From Treponema sp. (lineage in GTDB: Bacteria > Spirochaetota > Spirochaetia > Treponematales > Breznakiellaceae): 54,762 bases of DNA. The position numbers were made by a program, and so were the translations under genes. Location: the NCBI GenBank assembly GCA_009782955.1, contig WRIB01000007.1, positions 1-54,762 on the forward strand, read 5' to 3'. The notes under the pieces are model-generated. The model was given only the letters and a program-made list of their open reading frames with translations. It did not search any database and was not told where the DNA came from. This document shows, in pieces, positions 5,374-13,980 of this stretch. Each line of letters begins with the position of its first letter. Positions within the stretch are counted from its first letter, which is position 1.

Positions 5374-6318
5374 TTACTTAAACACTTCCTTTAAAGGCCG
5401 GCCTGCCCACTTCGGATGTGGTTCCAAACCCATTATTGCTGCCATGGTTGGGGCAATATCGCAAATTGAAAGCGGAGAAGGAATGGTGTAACCGCTTTTT
5501 ATACCCCTGCCATAAATGATTATGGGGATTTGCCGGTGTTTTTTAAAATTTTGTCCATGTCCCCTGAAGTTTCCTCCGTGATCTGCTGAAAGTACGAATA
5601 CTGTGCTATCGTAAATGCCTGCGTCTTTTACAGCTTGTTCGATTATTGCAATTAAATTATTCAATTCGGTTAGTTTGGCATAATACGCTTTGGAACCCCA
5701 GCCTTTACTATGGCCGATGTGGTCTGGCTCATCAAACACCACAGCGGTAAAAGCAGGTTTTTTTTCAATTATAAATGCGGCTATTTTCCGGGCTGAATTA
5801 ATATTGGAGTTGATTTTAATTTTTTCTGCTTTTTCATCCGGACAAACCTTCCCAAGCACATCCCAATCATGGAAAAAGACATTGGTCATCTTACTGTTTT
5901 GTACAAGGGTAAAAATTGAAGGAAAATTCATGATATCTGATACATTGTTACTGGTTTCGCCATTGCGTTTTTCTGGCGGTGTTCCGCAAAACAAGGTAGA
6001 CCAATTTGGCCAGCTTATGCTGGGCATAATGCATCGCATATCCAGGCTTGAAGCACCGCCGGCTACCATTCGTTTTACCGTTGGCATATCCGCCTTTGAT
6101 ACAAAAGCGCCGCCCCATCCATCAAGGCCGATAAAAACAATATGCTCTGCCGGAATTGTTATTTTCCTTAAACTATCAACTTGAGATGATACATCCGTTT
6201 TCGGATTACCGGTACAAGTTGCTGCAAAAAACAAAACACCCAGATAAATCTTCAGAATTCGGGAATTGCGCTTTAGAAGAGTTCTTTTTAAAAACGGCGG
6301 TTTTTTCCGGAAAACCAT
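5374..6318 (-). CDS. type I phosphodiesterase / nucleotide pyrophosphatase-like protein
   Basis: A 314-aa alkaline-phosphatase-superfamily enzyme. It has a basic N-terminus and hydrophobic export segment (about 22-36) ending in an A-A-T-C stretch that may be a lipobox. Metal-site motifs follow in order: L-D-G-W-G (about 44-48), S-W-P-N-W-S-T containing the likely nucleophile (about 80-86), F-D-E-P-D-H-I-G-H (about 173-181), A-D-H-G-G (about 224-228) and a late K-H-R. The family hydrolyses phosphodiesters outside the cytoplasm; the substrate is unknown. It lies 9 nt after rlmE on the same strand and is probably co-transcribed with it. Confidence 0.8.
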   Translation of the reverse strand: MVFRKKPPFLKRTLLKRNSRILKIYLGVLFFAATCTGNPKTDVSSQVDSLRKITIPAEHIVFIGLDGWGGAFVSKADMPTVKRMVAGGASSLDMRCIMPSISWPNWSTLFCGTPPEKRNGETSNNVSDIMNFPSIFTLVQNSKMTNVFFHDWDVLGKVCPDEKAEKIKINSNINSARKIAAFIIEKKPAFTAVVFDEPDHIGHSKGWGSKAYYAKLTELNNLIAIIEQAVKDAGIYDSTVFVLSADHGGNFRGHGQNFKKHRQIPIIIYGRGIKSGYTIPSPLSICDIAPTMAAIMGLEPHPKWAGRPLKEVFK

Positions 6319-6327
6319 AGCGCTATT

Positions 6328-6960
6328 TTAATTTTTTTTCCCAAACCCTAAAAGATAGGTTTCAAAGGAATTGCTTCGGCAGGATTTAGGTTTGAAACTT
6401 TTTGTACTGTTAAAGCATTCCCGCAGGTATTTTAGTAAATCAACCGTATCCCCCCCCTGAAATACTTTTATTACCAGGTTGCCGCCGGGAATAAGACAGT
6501 TTTTTGCAAAGGAAAAAACTTCTTCTGCAAGTGATATGGATCGCTGAGTATCCACAATTCTGGATCCGGTTGTAGGTGGCGCCGCATCGCTAATAATTGT
6601 GTTGTAAGGTCCGCGATGGATTAATTCTTCCTGTACCGGGCCATGCGTAAAATCACCCTGAATAAAAGAAAAATTTTCACAGTAAGAAAAATCATTATTG
6701 TTTGATAAAAGCTGAAGATCCACTGCTGTTAGAATTAAATTTCCATGATTATTACTGGTCATTCCATACTGGCGCAGGACATAAAGGCTCCAGCTTCCCG
6801 GAGCAGCTCCAATATCCAAAACCCGAAAGTCAGTTTGTTTGGCATGTTTAAAAAAATGAAATTTTTCGTCGATTTCTTTGAGTTTATAAACTGAACGGGC
6901 CGGGTAAGCTTCCTTTTTTGCTTTTAAAGACCAAAAATCTGGTTTTTCATATAATGTCAT
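6328..6960 (-). CDS. rlmE: 23S rRNA 2'-O-methyltransferase RlmE (FtsJ)
   Basis: A 210-aa SAM-dependent methyltransferase that in this family methylates U2552 of 23S rRNA in the large-subunit A loop. It shows the R-S-x-Y-K-L segment with the first catalytic Lys at 26, the SAM motif L-D-I-G-A-A-P-G-S-W (48-57), a central S-D-A-A-P, the V-I-K-V-F-Q-G-G segment with the second Lys, and a C-terminal S-x-E-x-Y. The length fits the family (about 200-210 aa). It diverges from the polyprenyl synthetase gene with only 15 nt between start codons, so the promoters must overlap the opposite coding regions. Confidence 0.92.
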   Translation of the reverse strand: MTLYEKPDFWSLKAKKEAYPARSVYKLKEIDEKFHFFKHAKQTDFRVLDIGAAPGSWSLYVLRQYGMTSNNHGNLILTAVDLQLLSNNNDFSYCENFSFIQGDFTHGPVQEELIHRGPYNTIISDAAPPTTGSRIVDTQRSISLAEEVFSFAKNCLIPGGNLVIKVFQGGDTVDLLKYLRECFNSTKSFKPKSCRSNSFETYLLGFGKKN

Positions 6961-6975
6961 GATACTATTTAAATT

Positions 6976-8049
6976 ATGGAAAAAGAGTATATAACAGAGT
7001 TCGAAAAAATAGAAGCGGTCCTTAGGGAATTTCTTCCTGCTGTTCCCGGAGAAGCATGGTATAGCAAGGTGTTTCCAAGGCTGGACATAAAGCCTGAGTT
7101 AACAGAATCACTGCTGGATCCGGGGAGGGATCTTTTTAGCCGGGGGGGTAAACGCTGGCGGCCTATGTTGGCTCATTTGGTATGTAGGGCTTTAGGCGGA
7201 GGTGATGCGGCTCTGCCCTTGCTTCCTTTAGTAGAATATTCTCACACTGGCAGTCTTATTCATGATGATCTGGAGGACAATTCGGGCCAGCGCCGGGGTA
7301 AACCGGCGGTTCACCTGATCTACGGCAACGATACGGCGATTAATGCCGGAGCTTTTTTGTATTTTCTGCCCCTTACTGCATTGGAGCAATGGAATACAGA
7401 GGCTGAAGACCGGAACCGTATTTGGCAGCTTTGGGCAGAACACCTGCGTTTTCTTCACTTGGGGCAGTCCATGGATATTGCCTGGCACCGGGATTCTGCC
7501 TATTTTCCTTCTCTGGAGGATTATACATTAATGACCAGCCTTAAAACCGGCTGCCTTGCTCATTTTGCAGCCTTGTTGGGGGCAGAGACAGCTCGGATCT
7601 CTTTAAAAAACCTTCCCCCCCAAAAACCAGGCTATGAAATAAATGAAGGGCTTTTGGCTTCCTTGGGAGCGGCAGCGCAAAAACTGGGAGTGGGTTTCCA
7701 GATTTTGGACGATGTAAAAGATCTAGTTTCCGGTATAAAGGGAAAAGAACGGGGCGATGATGTGGTTGAGGGCAAAAAAAGCCTCCCGGTATTGCTTTTT
7801 ATACAAACAGATACAAAGGAACGAACCGCTTTTGTTCAGCACTGTTTTAAGGCTGCCGGGGAAGGGGGAGTTGATGTACCGGAAGTCGAGGAATTTATTA
7901 TCGCTCTTACTGAAGCAGGGGCATTGGAGGAAGCTCAAAAACAGGGCAGAAATCTTATTTCCGAAGCAGGGAATGCTTTTTCGGTTCTGCCGGCAGTGGA
8001 TAAAGAAGCAGGCCGTCTGTTGACAAACTTAACAGAGCTTTTGCAGTAA
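6976..8049 (+). CDS. polyprenyl diphosphate synthase family protein
   Basis: A 357-aa trans-isoprenyl diphosphate synthase that condenses isopentenyl diphosphate with an allylic diphosphate. G-G-K-R-W-R-P is at 57-63, the first Asp-rich motif D-D-L-E-D at 97-101 and the second D-D-V-K-D at 245-249, all as in the family. Chain length (farnesyl, geranylgeranyl or longer) cannot be judged from the motifs alone. The bifunctional nuclease gene follows after 5 nt, suggesting an operon. Confidence 0.88.
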   Translation: MEKEYITEFEKIEAVLREFLPAVPGEAWYSKVFPRLDIKPELTESLLDPGRDLFSRGGKRWRPMLAHLVCRALGGGDAALPLLPLVEYSHTGSLIHDDLEDNSGQRRGKPAVHLIYGNDTAINAGAFLYFLPLTALEQWNTEAEDRNRIWQLWAEHLRFLHLGQSMDIAWHRDSAYFPSLEDYTLMTSLKTGCLAHFAALLGAETARISLKNLPPQKPGYEINEGLLASLGAAAQKLGVGFQILDDVKDLVSGIKGKERGDDVVEGKKSLPVLLFIQTDTKERTAFVQHCFKAAGEGGVDVPEVEEFIIALTEAGALEEAQKQGRNLISEAGNAFSVLPAVDKEAGRLLTNLTELLQ

Positions 8050-8054
8050 TTTTC

Positions 8055-8582
8055 ATGCTTGAAGCTGAAATTTGGGGTGTTGCCGAAACCGGTGATGGTT
8101 TTATGATCTTTATAAAACCCCATTCATCTGAATATTCTGTCCCGATTTTTATTGGCCAGCTTGAAGCTCAGGCTATACTCATTGGCTTTGGGGGAATCAG
8201 CATATCCCGTCCGCTTACAGCCGATCTGCTTCAAAATTTTGTTAAAGAAGCAAATTTTGAACTTCTCCGGATGGAGATAACTGACCTAAAAGAGAATACC
8301 TTCTTTGGTTCTCTTGTCTTTAAAAAACCCACTGGTGAAGAGTTCATTATTGATTCCCGGCCTTCTGATGCTTTGGCTTTGGCTGTACGTTGTAAAAGCC
8401 CTATTTTTATTGATGAAAAAGTAGTAGAAACGGCCGGAATTATAACTGAAGATTTGACAACAGGAAAGGAACAGACAGCCAGAAGAGCTCTTTTACAAAA
8501 TGAACTGGAAGAAGCAATTGCTGTGGAAAATTATGAGCGGGCAGCAGAAATACGGGATATTTTAAAATCACTGGAAAAGTGA
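8055..8582 (+). CDS. bifunctional nuclease family protein (DUF151) with UVR motif
   Basis: A 175-aa protein. Residues 1 to about 130 are a BFN/DUF151 domain, with the typical V-P-I-F-I-G-Q-L-E-A segment and the D-S-R-P-S-D-A-L-A-L-A motif (about 96-106). The last 35 residues form a UvrB/UvrC-type helical hairpin (E-x-A-I-A-V-E-N-Y-E-R-A-A-E-I-R-D). Family members have reported nuclease activity in plants; the bacterial role is not settled. It is translationally close to the polyprenyl synthetase. Confidence 0.85.
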   Translation: MLEAEIWGVAETGDGFMIFIKPHSSEYSVPIFIGQLEAQAILIGFGGISISRPLTADLLQNFVKEANFELLRMEITDLKENTFFGSLVFKKPTGEEFIIDSRPSDALALAVRCKSPIFIDEKVVETAGIITEDLTTGKEQTARRALLQNELEEAIAVENYERAAEIRDILKSLEK

Positions 8583-8847
8583 ATTTTACTTGTATAATGC
8601 AAGATTCATTTAGAGTAATTGAGCTTATTCCAAAGCTTTGTCAGCTTTTAAATTGGCATAATTAGTGTTTTCCAAAAAAATTCTTTAAATTTCCCAAAAA
8701 AGTTGTTTTTTTTGGAAAAAGTTGTACAGTTTTCTTAAGTACAATCGCTAAAGTACTTCCCATTTTTAAAACATTGGTATATATTTTAATGAATTCTATG
8801 CCGAAATATGAACAATGGGGGAAAAAAATTGTTCAAGCGGATGAGGT
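8583..8847. other. AT-rich intergenic region before the LysM/M23 gene
   Basis: A 265-nt AT-rich gap. It contains an inverted pair TTGTAC (8722-8727) / GTACAA (8739-8744), runs of T and A, and several weak -10-like TATAAT/TATATT sequences, but no -35/-10 pair with good spacing. A 29-codon frame (8789-8878) overlaps the start of the next gene and could couple its translation; it has no clear ribosome site. Confidence 0.35.
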
Positions 8848-9852
8848 ATGCTGGTTGTTTTTAGGAAATTTGCTGTAACCAAGGCAAATGTTAAAGTTTT
8901 AACGGCTCTTTTAGTACTTTTTTTAGCATTTTTTATTCTTGCTGCACAAGGAAAAGGAGCAAAAACAGACTCCAATCAAGACATTGGGGAAAGTATGGGC
9001 GGCCGGGAAAGCGCCGTTGAAGAAGTTGAAGTTGTTGCTTTAGAGACATCAGGTGTATCGGAACCGGAAGATCTAGCCCAATCCCAGCCCAGGATGCTGC
9101 TTTTTTCGTCCTACACCGTACAGCAGGGTGAAGTTTTGGGGGAAATAGCCAAGAAATTTGGTCTTTCCATCAGTACACTTGTTTCGGTAAATGATATAAA
9201 AAATACCCGGACCGTCCCGGTTGGCAAAGTTCTTCGGATTCCGAACCAGGATGGTGTTTTCTATAAGATCAAATCAGGCGATACATTAACCATTATTGCA
9301 GGAAAACACAAGGCGGATGCTGCGGAAATAACAGCCGCCAACGAACTTTTTTCAGATAAAATTAATCCCAATAGCAGCCTTTTTATTCCCGGCGCTTCTG
9401 CTCCCTGGGAAGAAGCTCCTCCTGTTGTTATTGCTGTTGTTGCTCCCCGGCCTCAGGTTATTGTATCAGGAAATATTTTTGACTGGCCTGTTCGAGGCCG
9501 AATTACTTCCGGTTACGGTTATCGTCGCAGTCCCTTTGGCCGCGGTCTCCATGACGGATTGGATATTGGCGCTCCCATGGGCACACCTGTAAGAGCAGCA
9601 ATGGCCGGCAGGGTTGAGTCGGTAGGCTACGATAATGTTTACGGCAATTTTATAATTATTCGCCATACCGAAGGTTATAAAACCCTTTATGGCCACCTGG
9701 AATCGTATGAAGCCAGGAGCGGCGCTTATGTAGATACCGATACGGTTATTGGGTATGTGGGAAACACTGGGCAAAGCACCGGCCCTCACCTTCACTTTAC
9801 CGTATATAAAGACGGTTCGTCGGTTAATCCCAGAGCTGTTTTAAAACCCTGA
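8848..9852 (+). CDS. LysM-containing M23 family metallopeptidase
   Basis: A 334-aa envelope protein with an N-terminal membrane or signal segment (about 17-33), a low-complexity acidic linker, two LysM peptidoglycan-binding repeats (about 89-132 and 138-181) and a C-terminal M23 peptidase domain (about 215-330). Zinc ligands are visible: H235 and D239 in H-D-G-L-D and H316 in G-P-H-L-H-F, with H283 nearby as the usual catalytic His. It is likely to cut or bind peptidoglycan cross-links in the periplasm. The start is ATG 8848 with GAGG very close upstream; an in-frame stop lies two codons before it. Confidence 0.88.
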   Translation: MLVVFRKFAVTKANVKVLTALLVLFLAFFILAAQGKGAKTDSNQDIGESMGGRESAVEEVEVVALETSGVSEPEDLAQSQPRMLLFSSYTVQQGEVLGEIAKKFGLSISTLVSVNDIKNTRTVPVGKVLRIPNQDGVFYKIKSGDTLTIIAGKHKADAAEITAANELFSDKINPNSSLFIPGASAPWEEAPPVVIAVVAPRPQVIVSGNIFDWPVRGRITSGYGYRRSPFGRGLHDGLDIGAPMGTPVRAAMAGRVESVGYDNVYGNFIIIRHTEGYKTLYGHLESYEARSGAYVDTDTVIGYVGNTGQSTGPHLHFTVYKDGSSVNPRAVLKP

Positions 9853-9891
9853 GTCCAAAACTCTGATAGTTTTAGAATAAGCTCAACTCGC

Positions 9892-11316
9892 TTAAGTATA
9901 TTGTTTTACCAGTTCTTTTCCCTGCAGTACCCGAAGCACACCGCTGGCCAAAGCAAGCATTTCGTCTTCGCCGGGGAATACATACACCGGAGCAAGTTTG
10001 TCTACCCGCTGTTTGATTGCCCCGGTAAACCGGGTAGAGTAGGCGAGTCCGCCTGTCAGGATAATCGCATCCATTAGGCCTTCCAAAACGGCAGACATGG
10101 CGCCGATTTCTTTGGAAACCTGGTAAGCCATGGAATCCATAACAAGAGCGGCAAATTCATCACCTTCGTTGATCATCTTTTGAACTTCTAGCAGATCGGT
10201 AGTGCCGAGATATGCTTTTATTCCGCCGTTTTTTGCTACCTTGTCAATCATTTCCTGTTCGGTATATTCACCCGAAAAACACATGTGAATAATCGGGATT
10301 GCCGGAATGGCGCCGGTTCGTTCCGGGGTAAATGGCCCTTCTCCGTCTATGCCGTCGTTTACATCAATTACCCTGCCATAACGATGGGCACCAATGGTAA
10401 TGCCGCCGCCCAGATGGGCAACAATAAATCTGCAATTTTCGTAGAGTTTACCCATTTCCGCAGCAAGACGGCGGGCTATGGCTTTTTGATTAAGAGCATG
10501 AAAAATGCTGGATCGTTCAACACCGGGCATACCGCTCAGCTTTGCATAACGGTCCATTTCGTCCACAACAATTGGATCAACCACATAGGCAGGTATGGAA
10601 AATGTTTTGGCCATTTCTGATGCAATAATTGCCCCCAGAGCCGATGCATGAACTGCAGCAGTAATTGAATGAAGGTCTTCCAGCATTTTTTCGTTGATCG
10701 AATAGACACCGCTTTCAATTGGTCTAAGGAGTCCGCCCCTGCCTGCAATGGCGTCGATTGTATCAATATTAATTTTTTCTTCTTCCATGCTTTTTAAAAT
10801 ACAGTCACGGCGTAATTCTTTTTGGTTCAGTACAGAACCGTACTGCATTAATTGCGACGTATCGTGGCGTATTGTTTTTGTGAAAATGCATGACTCATCG
10901 TCGTATAGGCTGAATTTAGTTGAAGTTGATCCGGGGTTTATTGCCAATACCCGAAAAGTTCCCGGCTGTTTTAACGGAATTTCCGTATTATGGTGTTCAG
11001 CGGTTACACTTTTCGGTTTTTCCAGGGAACGGCGCCTTACTACCTTTTCTCCGTTTTGGATCATACTAATACTGATTACACAGTCCAGGTTCAGAATACG
11101 TTCCATAACCTGGGCAAGCTTTGTGTGTATTCCCTCTATATCAATTTCCATGGTGGAAGTTCCAACACCGGCTTCGCCGGCGGCTTTTTCTTTGTCTTCG
11201 TCTACCGTAAGACGTTTAATATTCCATCCTTCATGACGAATATGACCAGCCACTCTTCCCAATACTCCAGGTTTGTTGAGTACCACTAATTCTACCTGCT
11301 CGGTTTTTGTTTTCAT
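9892..11316 (-). CDS. buk: butyrate kinase with N-terminal ACT domain
   Basis: A 474-aa fusion. Residues about 5-85 form an ACT domain very like the regulatory subunit of acetolactate synthase (V-L-N-K-P-G-V-L-G-R-V-A-G, then W-N-I-K-R-L-T-V). Residues about 120-474 are a complete butyrate kinase (acetokinase superfamily) with the phosphate motif I-N-P-G-S-T-S-T-K (126-134), A-H-L-G-G-G-I-T-I-G and G-G-L-A-Y-S-T-R-F. The kinase converts butyryl- or branched acyl-phosphate to the acid with ATP formation. ATG 11316 is preferred to a TTG five codons earlier. The partner phosphotransbutyrylase lies 32 kb away. The ACT domain suggests allosteric control by an amino acid, perhaps valine (inference). 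Confidence 0.88.
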   Translation of the reverse strand: MKTKTEQVELVVLNKPGVLGRVAGHIRHEGWNIKRLTVDEDKEKAAGEAGVGTSTMEIDIEGIHTKLAQVMERILNLDCVISISMIQNGEKVVRRRSLEKPKSVTAEHHNTEIPLKQPGTFRVLAINPGSTSTKFSLYDDESCIFTKTIRHDTSQLMQYGSVLNQKELRRDCILKSMEEEKINIDTIDAIAGRGGLLRPIESGVYSINEKMLEDLHSITAAVHASALGAIIASEMAKTFSIPAYVVDPIVVDEMDRYAKLSGMPGVERSSIFHALNQKAIARRLAAEMGKLYENCRFIVAHLGGGITIGAHRYGRVIDVNDGIDGEGPFTPERTGAIPAIPIIHMCFSGEYTEQEMIDKVAKNGGIKAYLGTTDLLEVQKMINEGDEFAALVMDSMAYQVSKEIGAMSAVLEGLMDAIILTGGLAYSTRFTGAIKQRVDKLAPVYVFPGEDEMLALASGVLRVLQGKELVKQYT

Positions 11317-11351
11317 ATTTAAAGTGTACAATGCTTTTTATTTACAGTAAA

Positions 11352-11379
11352 TTGCATTTTTGTAAAAATGTGGTAAAAT
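11352..11379 (+). promoter_or_regulatory. candidate promoter of the 318-aa outer-membrane protein gene
   Basis: TTGCAT (11352-11357), a 16-nt spacer and TAAAAT (11374-11379). The -10 box ends five bases before ATG 11385, so a transcript from here would be leaderless or nearly so. An upstream promoter in or near the buk start region is an alternative. Confidence 0.35.
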
Positions 11380-11384
11380 GCTTT

Positions 11385-12341
11385 ATGATAAAAACAACTG
11401 TACTGCTACTTTTCGCACAATTGGTTATTGTGCAATTAATAAGGGCGCAGGAAACTCTGGATATTGTTAAAAACCCTGAAAAAGGCATTAGTTCCGGACG
11501 TGAACTTTCGCTACAGCTTTCTACTCGTCCCGGCGCCAAGTTTATTTTTACCCAGAATTTTATCTTTCCTTTTTTGGAAGGTTCCGGTTCGTTAACAGAA
11601 GATAATAATATAGCTTTAGCGCTTACCGCCGAAATTTCTCCTGTCTCTGTTAATGGTCTTGCTGAAACAATCTGGACGCCTATTGCGTTTTTTCAGCTTG
11701 CAGCCGGGGGCCGTATCGGTTCGGGCTGGAATCTTAATCTGTCCGGCAGAGAAGTTCGCGGAATAGGAATTAATCGGGAAAAACACAATTCAAACCGGGT
11801 GGAACATGTTGGTTCTGCGTTTGACGGACTGCTCTGGAAAATCCAAACAGGGGCTGTTCTTCAATTTGATTTGGCTGCTTTTTTTCCCGGAGACTGGAAC
11901 CATGTGGTTACCAGGACTTACCATGAAATAAACTATGCCGGTTATACCGCAGCCAGGGCGGGCGAATCGTGGTATTTTGAAGATGATGATGGCGAAAATA
12001 TTAATGGGTTTAACTACTACGGCAATTTGTTTATCGGTTACCAAATGCCTGTTATTCTGGATACTGTAGGTATTCTTGCCGAAGCGGATATTTACCTGTA
12101 CGACACACCCGGCCGCAGCTCATGGGGTGATGAAAGAATACGCTGGAAATTTGCACTTGTCGGCAATATTGCTTTTAACGAAAATGTCAGTATGACCATG
12201 CTTGTCCAGTTCTGCACCGAAAGGAATTACACCAATCCGGACTGGAAAGACCTGTATTACCGGAACAGGAATATTGACAAATCTAACCCATTGAGCCTTG
12301 TTTTTTATCAGGCTGCCCTTGCCGTAACTTATAAGTTTTAG
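11385..12341 (+). CDS. predicted outer-membrane beta-barrel protein
   Basis: A 318-aa exported protein of unrecognised family. A signal peptide (about 1-23, cleavage after A-Q-A-type residues) is followed by alternating hydrophobic/polar beta-strand-like segments rich in Gly, Tyr and Trp. The C-terminus A-V-T-Y-K-F ends in Phe, as in outer-membrane proteins that use the BAM complex. ATG 11385 is chosen because the signal peptide begins there; upstream codons read through the promoter. It is followed by a second barrel protein of the same type under its own promoter. Confidence 0.65.
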   Translation: MIKTTVLLLFAQLVIVQLIRAQETLDIVKNPEKGISSGRELSLQLSTRPGAKFIFTQNFIFPFLEGSGSLTEDNNIALALTAEISPVSVNGLAETIWTPIAFFQLAAGGRIGSGWNLNLSGREVRGIGINREKHNSNRVEHVGSAFDGLLWKIQTGAVLQFDLAAFFPGDWNHVVTRTYHEINYAGYTAARAGESWYFEDDDGENINGFNYYGNLFIGYQMPVILDTVGILAEADIYLYDTPGRSSWGDERIRWKFALVGNIAFNENVSMTMLVQFCTERNYTNPDWKDLYYRNRNIDKSNPLSLVFYQAALAVTYKF

Positions 12342-12362
12342 TGTAACTACTCCCTCTATAGG

Positions 12363-12391
12363 TTGTTTTATTACAGCTAAGATGGTATAAT
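12363..12391 (+). promoter_or_regulatory. sigma-70-type promoter for the 266-aa outer-membrane gene
   Basis: TTGTTT (12363-12368), a 17-nt spacer and a perfect TATAAT (12386-12391), 22 nt before the start codon at 12414, with GGAGG in between. Confidence 0.65.
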
Positions 12392-12413
12392 AACAGGACT
12401 TATGGAGGTATTT

Positions 12414-13214
12414 ATGAAAAAAATCCTGATTTTAGTAATTCTTATCAGCATGGGTGGTTTGGTTTTTGCCCAGGATTCTTTTATCGATGTGGGTGTTGGA
12501 TTTCAGTATGGATTGGCTAAGGTTTTCGAGGACGGAACTACTATCCGTGATATAATGAATCCTGGTTTGGTAGCGACTTTTCGCATGAACCCGGGAGCTA
12601 TAGGGTTTTTTGGCCGAATAGGGCTTCTCTTTCCTTCCAAGGTTAAAGAGGGAGATTTAACTGTGGCCTACCCCGATTATGACTATATTCTGTTTGTAAA
12701 CGGCGGTTTGGGAGTAACTTTTAAACAGCCAATTGGCGATAAGATGGGCTTTATCATTGATGCGGGAGTAAGCATTAACGATTTAACCTACGGTGGTTCA
12801 TTTAAGGACAATATTGACACCAGATGGTCAATAAAAATAGAACAACTGGGGCAAACCTATTCTGGCGGACAATATTTTAAAAATGTATCAATGAAAGAAA
12901 CCTACAATGATTTTGCCATTGGTCTTATAATCAATCCAGCCTTGCGTTTTAGCTTTTCTCAAAATATATCGATGGAATTGGGAATGGCTGTCAGTTATGA
13001 TTTTTTACGGTATCGATCATATAAATTTCACGCTGATTTTACACACTCTACACTTGATGAGACTGGTAATAAACCGAGTTCTGATGTTATTCAAAATAAC
13101 TTTCCTGCAGGTAAACTGGAAGGAGATAAGTTAATTCTGGAATCGGATGGGAAATGGAGCATTGTACAGCAGTTTACCTTTATACCGAGTTTAAGTGTAA
13201 TCTTTAGTTTTTAA
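12414..13214 (+). CDS. predicted outer-membrane beta-barrel protein
   Basis: A 266-aa protein with a clear signal peptide (M-K-K-I-L-I-L start, cleavage after V-F-A-Q about residue 20), then repeated amphipathic beta-strands and a C-terminal S-V-I-F-S-F ending in Phe. I recognise the fold class only; it resembles small spirochaete outer-membrane proteins. ATG 12414 is set by a GGAGG ribosome site 6 nt upstream; an ATG four codons earlier lacks this. A strong hairpin terminator follows. Confidence 0.7.
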   Translation: MKKILILVILISMGGLVFAQDSFIDVGVGFQYGLAKVFEDGTTIRDIMNPGLVATFRMNPGAIGFFGRIGLLFPSKVKEGDLTVAYPDYDYILFVNGGLGVTFKQPIGDKMGFIIDAGVSINDLTYGGSFKDNIDTRWSIKIEQLGQTYSGGQYFKNVSMKETYNDFAIGLIINPALRFSFSQNISMELGMAVSYDFLRYRSYKFHADFTHSTLDETGNKPSSDVIQNNFPAGKLEGDKLILESDGKWSIVQQFTFIPSLSVIFSF

Positions 13215-13256
13215 AACTGACAAAGAGTAAAGATTTACGAGTACATAAACTAGCAG

Positions 13257-13290
13257 AAGTTGTTCGGAAACTGCGGTTTCCGAACAACTT
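13257..13290. terminator. strong terminator hairpin between convergent genes
   Basis: A perfect 15-bp stem (13257-13271 with 13276-13290) and a 4-nt TGCG loop; the plus-strand side is followed by TTTGTATTTT. It probably serves the outer-membrane gene and, from the other side, the DUF1361 gene. Confidence 0.75.
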
Positions 13291-13305
13291 TGTATTTTGA
13301 ACTTG

Positions 13306-13980
13306 TTAGAGCCGCTTTTTTACCAGCCTGAAAGACCAGTAAACAATGTTAAGGAATAATCCCATAAAAAGTGTAACTCCCCAGGTTGTTTTATGTTCAA
13401 ATGGATTGGCAAAGCGGTCGGTAATATCAGTCAGGATTTCCGACGTTCTTGTAAAAAGATCCCAGGTATTCCACCGGAGATAACGGCCTATATAGATACC
13501 GAAACTTCCAACAAAAAGCAGAAAGCCCGAAAAAAATGTAACCAAAGGTTTTGGCAATTTGCGTCCCAGAATCTGTTCTATGTCCCAAAGGCTAAAAAAG
13601 CCAAAGAGCATACCGGCCCATGCATAGGAAAGGAACATCAGCGTGTCATACCAAACGGGCATGTTTTTTATTGCCCGCAGGTAAAACAAGTCGGTAATAA
13701 TGTAGGGGGCATTGGGAAAAAAGAGGAGCCAGAATATTAAAAGAATTGCTATGCTCAATGCCGAACGCTGGATTTTAGGTTTAATAAAAGAAAGACTTGT
13801 AAGCGCCCAGGGGACAAAGGCCAAAAAAAGGTTCCAATTAAGAAAGATAAACCCCCAGTATCCTGTATAAAATCTGCGAATAATTATAGTACAAAAACAA
13901 AATACAGAAAGTATTGCCATAAAGGCTGTTTCATCAAGTCTGTCAGCTTCCCGTAATAATGTTCCCAATCGTTTAAGCAT
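13306..13980 (-). CDS. DUF1361 membrane protein
   Basis: A 224-aa integral membrane protein with about six hydrophobic segments. It shows the DUF1361 signatures L-W-N-L-F-L-A-like (here N-W-N-L-F-L-A, about 48-54), F-P-N-A-P-Y-I-I-T-D-L-F-Y (about 88-100), I-Y-I-G-R-Y-L-R-W-N-T-W-D and the C-terminal G-V-T-L-F-M. The function is unknown. Its ATG touches the stop of rlmB, so the two genes are translationally coupled. Confidence 0.8.
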   Translation of the reverse strand: MLKRLGTLLREADRLDETAFMAILSVFCFCTIIIRRFYTGYWGFIFLNWNLFLAFVPWALTSLSFIKPKIQRSALSIAILLIFWLLFFPNAPYIITDLFYLRAIKNMPVWYDTLMFLSYAWAGMLFGFFSLWDIEQILGRKLPKPLVTFFSGFLLFVGSFGIYIGRYLRWNTWDLFTRTSEILTDITDRFANPFEHKTTWGVTLFMGLFLNIVYWSFRLVKKRL

